This document shows positions 1-6,443 of a stretch of 13,048 nucleotides of DNA, piece after piece. The position numbers and the translations under genes are program-made. Position 1 is the stretch's first letter; each line of letters begins with the position of its first letter. This DNA comes from Bacillota bacterium (GTDB taxonomy: Bacteria > Bacillota > Clostridia > Tissierellales > Sedimentibacteraceae): NCBI GenBank assembly GCA_023425285.1, contig JAFACY010000241.1, forward strand, positions 1-13,048, written 5' to 3'. The notes beneath the pieces were generated by a model. That model searched no databases, was not told the origin of the DNA, and saw only the letters and a program-made list of their open reading frames with translations.

Positions 1-490
1 CCTTATTGTTTACTGATGAACCGGCAATTTTTGTCCATCTTGTTTTATTAAAAGTTTTCAAAGCGGCAGACCAAAAAATTACGTTGCCATAACTTTCTAT
101 CTTTTCATATTCAGGTTTTGCATCACCAACTTCTGTAAATACTTCTTCTGTACTGGTGGGAGGAATTATGAATATTGCATTGTCATATACTTCTTTATCA
201 TTTGTATTCCACCATACCGGTGCGTTTTTCACAATATCCGATAACTCTTTTACAGATAAAACCGTTATAGGAATGCTCACATTAAAAGTATCTTCGATTA
301 TAGCTTCGCTTTTTCTTATTAACTCGCTCTTATCTTGTATATTGCTTGAAAAAACAACATTCCCGCTATTGATATACGTAACAACATCTAGATATCCGAT
401 TTCTTCAAAAGACATCTTCAACTTTGGCATTGATATTTTGTTTTTACCTCCTACGTTTACACCACGTAAAAGTGCAATGTACTTTTCCAA
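1..490 (-). CDS. DUF1697 family protein, 3' end cut by the window edge
   Basis: This is a partial minus-strand gene of 163 visible codons. The N-terminus reads MEKYIALLRGVNVGGKNKIS, followed by MPKLKMSFEEIGYLDVVTYI and then NSGNVVFSS. That is the signature of the DUF1697 family: YIALLRGiNVGGknki..M..L, then a conserved INSGNVvF. Family members are about 180 residues, so only roughly the last 15-20 are missing. The visible end contains a conserved TRWTKIAGSS segment. The start is TTG at 490, with GAAGG about eight bases upstream; no in-frame ATG precedes the conserved block. The biochemical function of DUF1697 is unknown to me. The gene lies 71 bp downstream of the ATPase gene on the same strand and no terminator is visible between them, so readthrough is possible. 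Family call is confident; function is not assigned. Confidence 0.9.
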   Translation of the reverse strand, partial: MEKYIALLRGVNVGGKNKISMPKLKMSFEEIGYLDVVTYINSGNVVFSSNIQDKSELIRKSEAIIEDTFNVSIPITVLSVKELSDIVKNAPVWWNTNDKEVYDNAIFIIPPTSTEEVFTEVGDAKPEYEKIESYGNVIFWSAALKTFNKTRWTKIAGSSVNNK

Positions 491-561
491 TAGCGATACC
501 TTCTTTCGTATTTATTATTGATAAAGTTTGGGGCAATATGTATCATAAACTTAAAGTAATA

Positions 562-1797
562 CTATTCCCCTAACAAAAATTCGATAATATTGATTGATTT
601 AATACCATCATATGATTTAATAAAGCTTTTATCCATTGATAACACTATTTTCTCATAGTTGTCAGGAATTGCTCTTAAAGGACGAAGCTCACGCTCTCTT
701 GTCGCCTCTCCCATCATAGTCTCTGTTACTTGTATATAAAGCTTTTCGTCCGGCTTTTCTGCAATAAAATCAACCTCCGTATCACCAATCTTTCCGATTG
801 AAACACGATAATCTCTGCGAATCAGCTCTAAAAACACAATGTTCTCAAGGATGTGTCCCCTGTCTGCATCACGATAGCCTAATAACATATTGCGGAAGCC
901 CAAATCTATAATGTAATTTTTACCGAGAGTTTTAAGCAGTTGTTTTCCTTTTATATCGTATCTGCCTATTGGATAAAATACAAATGCACTTTTCAGCATA
1001 CTGATGTATTTATCCACTGTTTTACCTGCAACATTGCTCTTTCGCTTTTCCACTTCAATGACTCCCTCATGAGCAAGAACATTTCCGATATTGTTAGGTG
1101 AAGTTATACTTCCAATGTTATCAGCTAAATATATTACGAGCTTGTTAAGCAGGGCATGATCTGCAGTATTATTGCGTTCTAAAATATCACGCAGTATTAC
1201 TGTAGAATATATTCCTTCAAGCACTTGGTTTATCCTTGCAGTATTGAATTCAAATTCCCTCAGAATAGGCATTCCGCCATATTGTAAATATTTCTGAAAT
1301 TTTTCATCTATCGAAACATCCGGATTAAACTCATAGAAGGTCAGAAATTCCTTGAATGACAGGGGTAATACTCTTATTTCTACGTATCTGCCTGATAATA
1401 ATGTGGAAAATTCAGTTGAAAGCAAGTACGCATTTGAGCCTGTAATGTATATATCAACATCATAATCCAAGCGGAATGATTCTATTGCCTTTTCCCAATT
1501 AGTTACTGCCTGAAGTTCATCAAAAATAAGATAATTCTTTTGCCCCTTTACTATATGGTTACTGACATATTCATAAAATGGTATATAAGATAGTAAGTCA
1601 CGATATTTCAGTGATTCCATATTCATGTGTATGATATTGGATTCACTCACACCATTTTCAATCAAATATTCTTCATAAAGATCAAGAAGTGTGGATTTAC
1701 CGCATCTCCGTATACCTGTTATGATTTTTATAATATCTTTATCCCTGAACTCAATAAGCTTATTGAGATAATCCGGTCGTTGCACATGCTCTATCAT
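562..1797 (-). CDS. AAA ATPase with DUF4143 C-terminal domain
   Basis: This 411-residue protein has an N-terminal P-loop ATPase domain. Walker A is GIRRCGKST (residues 28-36, Lys34), Walker B is YLIFDEL (Asp93, Glu94), and ITGSN near 118 looks like sensor 1. GRYVEI and LPLSFKEF follow, as is typical of this family. The C-terminal half is the DUF4143 region and contains EVDFIAEK...YIQV (Glu341, Asp343, Gln356). This resembles a PD-(D/E)xK nuclease core in which the lysine is replaced by Gln. The family is widespread in anaerobes, often in many copies, and its role is unclear. Start choice: the frame opens at a GTG at 1806, but that GTG is the end of the GAGGTG ribosome site (1804-1809). The ATG at 1797, six bases downstream of that site, is the likely start. 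A strong promoter lies immediately upstream. It appears to be a single gene, possibly read through into DUF1697. Confidence 0.93.
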   Translation of the reverse strand: MIEHVQRPDYLNKLIEFRDKDIIKIITGIRRCGKSTLLDLYEEYLIENGVSESNIIHMNMESLKYRDLLSYIPFYEYVSNHIVKGQKNYLIFDELQAVTNWEKAIESFRLDYDVDIYITGSNAYLLSTEFSTLLSGRYVEIRVLPLSFKEFLTFYEFNPDVSIDEKFQKYLQYGGMPILREFEFNTARINQVLEGIYSTVILRDILERNNTADHALLNKLVIYLADNIGSITSPNNIGNVLAHEGVIEVEKRKSNVAGKTVDKYISMLKSAFVFYPIGRYDIKGKQLLKTLGKNYIIDLGFRNMLLGYRDADRGHILENIVFLELIRRDYRVSIGKIGDTEVDFIAEKPDEKLYIQVTETMMGEATRERELRPLRAIPDNYEKIVLSMDKSFIKSYDGIKSINIIEFLLGE

Positions 1798-1815
1798 TAT
1801 AATCACCTCGTTTAG

Positions 1816-1844
1816 ATTATAACAGGATATATATTATCAGTCAA
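1816..1844 (-). promoter_or_regulatory. Sigma-A promoter of the ATPase gene
   Basis: Reading minus, TTGACT (1844-1839) and TATAAT (1821-1816) are separated by exactly 17 bp. The predicted start site falls near 1809-1811, at or beside the GAGGTG ribosome site (1809-1804). The 5' leader would then be only about 12-14 bases. A small palindrome GACT-TTAG-AGTC (1854-1865) lies just upstream of the -35 box and could be an operator, but this is weak. Confidence 0.75.
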
Positions 1845-1935
1845 TATTTTTTCGACTTTAGAGTCCAAAACTTATATTTAAATATGATTTTTTAAATTAT
1901 ATGTCGAAAATTATCCAAAATATACTTACTATTTT

Positions 1936-2349
1936 TCACATTTTAAAAAATTGTTCCCTTGTCAACTCAACAAGCTCATCGCTTGTACGTGTAAAACCAA
2001 CATGTGTATATATTTTTTCTGCAGAAATTCTGCTGCCGGGAAAATTATCTGCGAGACTTTCAATTTTTAGTCTGATAAATGCATTTTCAACAAGTAAGCT
2101 TAATGCTTCTTTCGAATATCCGTTTCCGCGATATTTTGCTTCTATGATAACCTCTGCAATATGTTTTTTCAGTGTGTTATCCCAATGAATACTCACTTCC
2201 CCTACAGGAATATCATCTTCAATCCGAACAACATAAGCATAATAATTACCTGTATCTCCATTCCATTTCGCGTACCACTTCTTCGTTTGCTCCGGTGTCT
2301 GGTAATAGCATCCCAGATCATCATCTCCCCATCCAATGTTGTAGCTCAT
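1936..2349 (-). CDS. GNAT acetyltransferase, RimL-like; start abnormal
   Basis: From the first normal start (ATG 2349) the product is 137 residues. It has a GNAT core: a strand PVGEVSIHW, motif A YRGNGYSKEALSLLVENAF (R-G-N-G-Y-S acetyl-CoA loop), and a C-terminal SAEKIYTHVGF. The enzyme would transfer an acetyl group from acetyl-CoA to an unknown amine. The oddity is that the same frame continues upstream of 2349, with no stop as far as 2467. It encodes LKLCIPDITELEYRRHLISD, which looks like the normal N-terminus of this GNAT type (...ELxYRxxLLsDxxTMSYN). There is no ATG, GTG or TTG in that stretch. An ATT at 2427 has GGAAAG six bases upstream (2434-2439) and would give 163 residues, the usual length. 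ATG 2349 has AAGGA only four bases upstream. Either translation starts at a rare codon or the gene has lost its start. It follows the XRE-cupin gene on the same strand with no clear terminator between them. Confidence 0.8.
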   Translation of the reverse strand: MSYNIGWGDDDLGCYYQTPEQTKKWYAKWNGDTGNYYAYVVRIEDDIPVGEVSIHWDNTLKKHIAEVIIEAKYRGNGYSKEALSLLVENAFIRLKIESLADNFPGSRISAEKIYTHVGFTRTSDELVELTREQFFKM

Positions 2350-2501
2350 TGTTTCCTTATCGGAGATCAGATGACGGCGATATTCAAGTTCAGTTATATC
2401 AGGGATACATAGTTTTAGCTTTTTAATTTTATTCTTTCCTTTTCCTTGCCAGCATCTACCATAAAATTATATCTAATAATTACATACTATAAATTCCTAT
2501 G

Positions 2502-3056
2502 CTACGATACAGAATAAAAATTTATTATTGCCGTTTTTAATATACCTTTTCCGCTATTGGTGTAAACATGTTTAGAAGTTGCAGAAAAGGTAATTGTATC
2601 ATCTGCATTAAGAATAAAACTTTCATTATTAACTTCTAAAGTTAATTGTCCTTCTAAAACCATTATGTATTCCTCAGATTTTTCAGAATGACCAACAGCA
2701 GTATATGTACATCCTTCATCAAGTTCCATTTGAAAAAGTTCAAAATTTCGATGAGGAGTATTCGAATAATAGCAATAAAGACGGTATTGCTCATCATTTG
2801 TTGTTTGGGGAGAAATGTTAACTTTTTTTATAATATAAGCATCCTGTTGTTGCTGCTCCAATAATGATGTATACGGCACACTTAAGCCCGTGGCTATTTT
2901 CCAAATAGTATTTATTGTAGGATTAGTTTCTCCCTTTTCAATTTGGGAAAGCATGACTTTACTAATATCGGATAGTGTTGCAAGTTGACTTAAGCTTAAA
3001 TTCCGTTCTTTACGAAGTCTTTTTAAATTTTCAGCAATAATTAAATTTATATTCAT
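2502..3056 (-). CDS. XRE-cupin transcriptional regulator
   Basis: This is a 184-residue regulator. Residues about 8-62 form an XRE helix-turn-helix: NLKRLRKERNLSLSQLA, then SDISKVMLSQIEKGETNP, then a helix ending in IWKIATGLSVP. Residues about 105-182 form a cupin barrel with GHSEKSEEYIMVLEGQLTLE (His113, Glu118/Glu119) and a later SKHVY (His153). Regulators of this type bind DNA with the HTH and sense a small molecule with the cupin; the ligand here is unknown. The open frame extends to a TTG at 3086, but the ATG at 3056 follows AAAGGA by ten bases and begins at the conserved domain, so I use it. The gene diverges from the cysteine-synthase-like gene. The gap holds repeated operator-like sites, so it most likely controls that enzyme and itself. 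Confidence 0.92.
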   Translation of the reverse strand: MNINLIIAENLKRLRKERNLSLSQLATLSDISKVMLSQIEKGETNPTINTIWKIATGLSVPYTSLLEQQQQDAYIIKKVNISPQTTNDEQYRLYCYYSNTPHRNFELFQMELDEGCTYTAVGHSEKSEEYIMVLEGQLTLEVNNESFILNADDTITFSATSKHVYTNSGKGILKTAIINFYSVS

Positions 3057-3070
3057 ACAGTTCAGTTCCT

Positions 3071-3143
3071 TTGTTAATATTGACAAATATTATTAACAAT
3101 TGTAAAATATATTTAACTGAAACTATGTTTTACAATCGTTAAT
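3071..3143. promoter_or_regulatory. Repeated operator-like motif in the XRE-cupin/PLP-enzyme divergent gap
   Basis: Two 16-base sites face each other: ATTAACAATTGTAAAA at 3092-3107 and TTTTACAATCGTTAAT at 3128-3143. The second, reverse-complemented, matches the first at 15 of 16 positions. A half copy, TTGTTAAT (3071-3078), is the exact inverse of ATTAACAA at 3092-3099. Each long site is itself close to palindromic around CAATTG or CRATTG. The long sites are centred 36 bp apart, and the downstream one overlaps the expected -35 region of the rightward gene. This is the pattern expected for cooperative binding by a dimeric regulator; the XRE-cupin protein is the obvious candidate, by inference. 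Confidence 0.6.
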
Positions 3144-3159
3144 TAAAACTAATTATACT
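3129..3159 (+). promoter_or_regulatory. Possible promoter of the PLP-enzyme gene
   Basis: TATACT at 3154-3159 is a good -10 box. The upstream partner is uncertain: TTTACA at 3129-3134 gives a 19-bp spacer and TTACAA at 3130-3135 gives 18 bp. Either lies within the operator-like site at 3128-3143, so bound repressor would block it or bound activator would replace a weak -35. Confidence 0.4.
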
Positions 3160-3185
3160 GTAATTATCATAAGGAGGCAAGAAAG

Positions 3186-4145
3186 ATGGAAAAAATTATG
3201 GAAAATATTTATGAGGCTATAGGCAAAACTCCAATGTTACGTCTCAGTAGGATTACAAAACATTATAACGTTGAGGGAAATATCCTTGCAAAATTAGAAT
3301 ATCTAAATCCCGGATTCAGTAAAAAAGATCGTCCTGCTTTGCAGATGATCGAAGAAGCTGAAGAAAGCGGTGAATTAGAGCTCGGTCAGACTGTTATTGA
3401 ACTTACAAGTGGAAATACAGGTACAGGTCTTTCAATTGTCTGTCAAGCAAAGGGGCATCCCTTTATAGCTTGTATGTCAGAGGGAAATTCTATGGAACGA
3501 GCAAAAATGATGCGCGCTCTTGGGGCAGAAGTTATTATAGTACCGCAAGCTAAGAATTCAGTAAAAGGACAGGTATCGGGTGAGGATTTGAAATTAGTTG
3601 AAGAAATGGCTGTAAAATTAGCAAAGGAAAGGAATGCTTTTCGTGCAGACCAGTTTAATTTGAATAGTTCTTATAGAGCGCATTTACTTCATACGGCTGT
3701 GGAAATATTAGAGCAGAGCAATGGAAAAATAGATTGCTTCGTTGATATTGTAGGAAGTGGCGGTACCTTTCAAGGATGTGCAGAAAAATTTAAAGAATAT
3801 AATAAAAATATACGCTGCTATATTGTTGAACCTGCTAATGCTGCCGTGTATGCAGGAAAGAATCTCATCAATGAAGGACGTCATCAGGTTCAGGGATGTG
3901 GATATGCTATGAATTTATCAAAGGTAAATAAAGAATTAATCGATGGATGCATACAAGTCACAGATGAAGAAGTCATACAAATGACGAGAGATCTGGCAAA
4001 ATTAGAGGGGACATTTGTTGGCTTTTCATCAGGGGCTAATGTTTGTGCTGCAATTCAACTTCTGAAAGATAAAGAAAAGGGGAAAAACATTGTGCTTACT
4101 CTTAATGATAGCGGATTAAAATACTTAAGTACTGATCTGTTTTGA
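3186..4145 (+). CDS. PLP-dependent cysteine-synthase-family enzyme (CysK/CBS-like)
   Basis: This is a fold-type II PLP enzyme of 319 residues, the usual CysK length. YLNPGFSKKDRP contains the Schiff-base lysine (Lys47, aligned with NPxxSVKxR). The substrate/carboxylate loop is TSGNTG (74-79), Gln156 sits in the ADQFN motif, the PLP-phosphate loop is GSGGT (190-194), and SSGAN is at 281-285. The C-terminus is NDSGLKYLSTDLF, where CysK has PDSGERYLST. Catalysis should be beta-replacement on a serine derivative such as O-acetylserine, giving cysteine or an analogue. Differences from textbook CysK (SKKDR instead of SVKxR, NDSG instead of PDSG, GCGYAMNLS) leave room for another acceptor or donor. 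The start ATG 3186 has AGGAGG eight bases upstream. It is divergent from the XRE-cupin regulator and followed by a strong terminator, so it is probably transcribed alone. Family is certain; exact substrate is not. Confidence 0.92.
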   Translation: MEKIMENIYEAIGKTPMLRLSRITKHYNVEGNILAKLEYLNPGFSKKDRPALQMIEEAEESGELELGQTVIELTSGNTGTGLSIVCQAKGHPFIACMSEGNSMERAKMMRALGAEVIIVPQAKNSVKGQVSGEDLKLVEEMAVKLAKERNAFRADQFNLNSSYRAHLLHTAVEILEQSNGKIDCFVDIVGSGGTFQGCAEKFKEYNKNIRCYIVEPANAAVYAGKNLINEGRHQVQGCGYAMNLSKVNKELIDGCIQVTDEEVIQMTRDLAKLEGTFVGFSSGANVCAAIQLLKDKEKGKNIVLTLNDSGLKYLSTDLF

Positions 4146-4190
4146 TTTGTTTAATTAATATTTATACAGTAAACGTGGCTTCATAAACAT

Positions 4191-4223
4191 GGTATTTAAC
4201 TTTTTAAGTTGGATACCTTTTTT
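4191..4223 (+). terminator. Rho-independent terminator of the PLP-enzyme gene
   Basis: GGTATTTAACTT (4191-4202) pairs with AAGTTGGATACC (4206-4217) across a TTT loop. The 12-bp stem includes two G-T pairs and is followed by six T (4218-4223). It lies 46 bp after the stop codon. Confidence 0.85.
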
Positions 4224-4259
4224 AAACTTAATTGTACTCTGCTCATGAACCATTCATAA

Positions 4260-4288
4260 TTTACATTGCAAAAATTATGTATTATAAT
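4260..4288 (+). promoter_or_regulatory. Sigma-A promoter of the tandem GNAT gene
   Basis: TTTACA (4260-4265) and TATAAT (4283-4288) are separated by 17 bp. The expected start site is near 4295, shortly before GGGAGG at 4303-4308. Confidence 0.75.
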
Positions 4289-4314
4289 TAATAAAACAGT
4301 TTGGGAGGATAGTC

Positions 4315-5199
4315 TTGGATAGAATTGACTTTAAAAATACTGATATAGAAAACATAAATAAATTAAGATACGACTACATAGATGAAATAGCCGTCCATGT
4401 ACAAGACTATATTGAGGAGGGTATTACCACATATAATGGGAAATGTGTCCTTATATCAGATGGAGAAAAGGAAATTGGGTACGTTTGTATCGGAACATGT
4501 GATTTTTATAAAGACATTATATTAGAGTACTATGTAATGCCGGAATACAGGCATTTTTCAGCAGCAATAGTAAATAGTATAAAAAATAATTTTAATTGTG
4601 CAGGATGGTTTGTGAATACACAGGATAAAATTTCACTTCCGGTGATGATGGAATTAAACTTAAATTATGTTATAAATGGATATATCTTTTCATACAACAA
4701 ATCAAACAAAAAAGAGGTATTTGAAAATAGCAGAATGATATTTTCTTTATCAAGGATTGAGGAGATTGACCATATATACAACATAATTACACAGGACAAT
4801 TTTTATACCGGAGGAAATAAAAATACAGTTATAGAAAGAATAAAAGAGAAGGTATTTTTCTCCTTTTACTATAACGACGAGCTTGTAGGGGTAGGCTTTA
4901 AAGATATATTGAGAAGAACACCTACGTTTGCGGATATCGGTATGGTTATAGATTCCAAGTTCAGAAAAAAGGGCTTTGGAACACTCATACTAAAGTATTT
5001 AATAAAAGAGTGCCTAGATTCTCAAATTATTCCGACAGCATGTTGCGAAAAGAATAATTTTATTTCGAGAAAAGCTTTGGAGAATGTTGGATTTTATATT
5101 GATGGATGTTTGTTATTAGCAGACTTTAACCAATACTCAATGATAAAGAAATTGAGCATAAAGAAATTGAATTCATCAACTCATATTGCAAAAGAATAA
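4315..5199 (+). CDS. Tandem-domain GNAT acetyltransferase
   Basis: This 294-residue protein appears to hold two GNAT folds. The C-terminal one (about 150-275) is intact: strand ELVGVGF, strand ADIGMVID, motif A FRKKGFGTLIL with R217-K-K-G-F-G222, then EKNNFISRKALENVGF. The N-terminal half (about 30-127) follows the same order of elements: EIGYVCIG, IILEYYVMPEYRHFSAAIV, then LPVMMELNLNYVINGYIF. Its acetyl-CoA loop is replaced by R-H-F-S-A-A, lacking the glycines, so it is probably inactive and may bind substrate. The substrate cannot be told. The start is TTG at 4315 with GGGAGG six bases upstream. The gene has its own promoter and lies 115 bp before the FAD oxidoreductase start. Whether the two act together is unknown. 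Confidence 0.85.
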   Translation: MDRIDFKNTDIENINKLRYDYIDEIAVHVQDYIEEGITTYNGKCVLISDGEKEIGYVCIGTCDFYKDIILEYYVMPEYRHFSAAIVNSIKNNFNCAGWFVNTQDKISLPVMMELNLNYVINGYIFSYNKSNKKEVFENSRMIFSLSRIEEIDHIYNIITQDNFYTGGNKNTVIERIKEKVFFSFYYNDELVGVGFKDILRRTPTFADIGMVIDSKFRKKGFGTLILKYLIKECLDSQIIPTACCEKNNFISRKALENVGFYIDGCLLLADFNQYSMIKKLSIKKLNSSTHIAKE

Positions 5200-5227
5200 A
5201 AATGTAATATAATTCAATAATATTTTA

Positions 5228-5256
5228 TTGCAAAACGATAAATTGTGTGTTAAAAT
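5228..5256 (+). promoter_or_regulatory. Probable promoter of the FAD oxidoreductase gene
   Basis: TTGCAA (5228-5233) and TAAAAT (5251-5256) are separated by 17 bp. A perfect inverted repeat CAATAA-TATT-TTATTG (5215-5230) overlaps the -35 box and might be regulatory. A second TATAAT (5290-5295) closer to the gene lacks a good -35 box. Confidence 0.5.
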
Positions 5257-5314
5257 ATTTCCAACAGAATTTAATTTCAATAATGCACATATAATTATTT
5301 TGCGAGGTTGTATT

Positions 5315-6376
5315 ATGTATGATATTGTTATAGTAGGGGCAGGTCCTGCTGGGTCTACCCTGGCACGATTAATCGGTAACAAATACAAGGTTTTACTAAT
5401 AGATAAACGGGATCTTGAAAACGAAAATCAAAAGAATATTAAGAACAAATGCTGTGGAGGACTATTAGCCCCTGATGCTCAGAAAATGATTGCAAGGCTG
5501 GACTTAGGGATACCGAAGGATATTTTAGTTAATCCTCAACTTTTTGCAGTAAGAGCCATTGATCTTACTAATAATGTAGAAAGACTATACCAAAGATTCT
5601 ATTATAATATGGATAGAAATAAATTCGATAGATGGCTGGTTTCTATCCTGCCATCCGAGGTTGATAAAAAATTTAATTCTTTTTTCAAAAACTTTTCCAA
5701 ATTATCAAACGGATATGAAATCAGGTACATTTATAATGGTCATGAGATATCTGCAAAGACTAAAGTTATCATAGGTGCTGACGGTGCTCTTTCTATGATA
5801 AGGAATGCAATAAATAAAGACTCAAATGTTCCTGAAAAGTACATCTCTATTCAGGAATGGTTTGAAAGCACAGATGATATGCCCTATTTTACAGCAATTT
5901 TTGATGAAGAAATAAGTGATTTCTACTCTTGGGTTATACCAAAGGATAATTATTTATTAGTAGGAGCTGCTCTCAGACCTAAAGATAATACGAGAGACAA
6001 ATATAATTTATTAAAAACAAAGCTCACGCAATTAGGTTTTATTTTTAATAACAAAATAAAAACAGAAGGTGCATATATTTATAGGCCTAAAAAGATATCG
6101 CATCTATGTGCAGGAAAAGATTGCATAGCCCTGGTCGGTGAAGCGGCAGGAGCAATCAGTCCCAGTTCTGCGGAGGGAATCAGCTATGCACTGAAAAGTT
6201 CTCTGTATTTAGCTCAAAGTCTTGAAGATGGAATAGATGGATTTTTAGACAGATATAATCACAAGCTAAGGGATATCAGATTAAATTTACTCATTAAGAA
6301 TTTAAAATCTCCGGCTATGTATAATCCATTTCTCAGACAGTTAGCTATGAAATCAGGTTTTCAAAGTATTAAGTAG
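5315..6376 (+). CDS. FAD-dependent oxidoreductase, geranylgeranyl reductase family
   Basis: This is a 353-residue flavoprotein. The N-terminal Rossmann motif is MYDIVIVGAGPAGSTLARLI (G8-A-G10-P-A-G13). Next come the family's cysteine motif KCCGG (45-49), RNKFDRWL (101-108), GADG (154-157), YSWVIPK (204-210, matching the YxWxFP motif of geranylgeranyl reductases), and the FAD-ribityl motif GEAAGAISPSSAEGIS (275-290), where relatives usually have GDAAG. This places it with BchP/ChlP and archaeal lipid reductases. These saturate isoprenoid double bonds, but many bacterial members have no known substrate. The C-terminus is short and no membrane segment is seen. The frame opens at a TTG (5228), but ATG 5315 has GAGG seven bases upstream and begins exactly at the Rossmann strand. 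The upstream neighbour is the tandem GNAT; a functional link is only a guess. Confidence 0.88.
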   Translation: MYDIVIVGAGPAGSTLARLIGNKYKVLLIDKRDLENENQKNIKNKCCGGLLAPDAQKMIARLDLGIPKDILVNPQLFAVRAIDLTNNVERLYQRFYYNMDRNKFDRWLVSILPSEVDKKFNSFFKNFSKLSNGYEIRYIYNGHEISAKTKVIIGADGALSMIRNAINKDSNVPEKYISIQEWFESTDDMPYFTAIFDEEISDFYSWVIPKDNYLLVGAALRPKDNTRDKYNLLKTKLTQLGFIFNNKIKTEGAYIYRPKKISHLCAGKDCIALVGEAAGAISPSSAEGISYALKSSLYLAQSLEDGIDGFLDRYNHKLRDIRLNLLIKNLKSPAMYNPFLRQLAMKSGFQSIK

Positions 6377-6392
6377 TGATAAAGCAATATAT

Positions 6393-6425
6393 AAGGGTAT
6401 AGCTTGAAAATCAGACTATACCCTT
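6393..6425. terminator. Hairpin between convergent genes, probable bidirectional terminator
   Basis: AAGGGTATAG (6393-6402) and CTATACCCTT (6416-6425) form a perfect 10-bp stem with a 13-base loop. It sits between the stop of the FAD oxidoreductase (6376) and the stop of the convergent aminotransferase (6444). The T tracts are weak on both sides (TTAAGTTTTAT on plus), so efficiency is uncertain. Confidence 0.6.
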
Positions 6426-6443
6426 CTTAAGTTTTATACTGAT

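Noticed and set aside
156..521. Plus-strand open frame of 121 codons
   Set aside because: It is antisense to the DUF1697 gene, has low-complexity hydrophobic composition and matches no family.
562..1797. ATPase/DUF4143 gene read as an antiphage defence component
   Set aside because: The family is common as stand-alone genes in anaerobes, and no partner nuclease, methylase or recombinase lies next to it.
1849..1910. Inverted repeat TTTTCGAC (1849-1856) and GTCGAAAA (1903-1910)
   Set aside because: Only 8 bp with a loop of 46 bases and no T tract; not convincing as a terminator or mobile-element end.
3186..6376. PLP enzyme, GNAT and FAD enzyme read as a natural-product cluster
   Set aside because: A strong terminator (4191-4223) and separate promoters divide them, and there is no carrier protein, synthetase or exporter.
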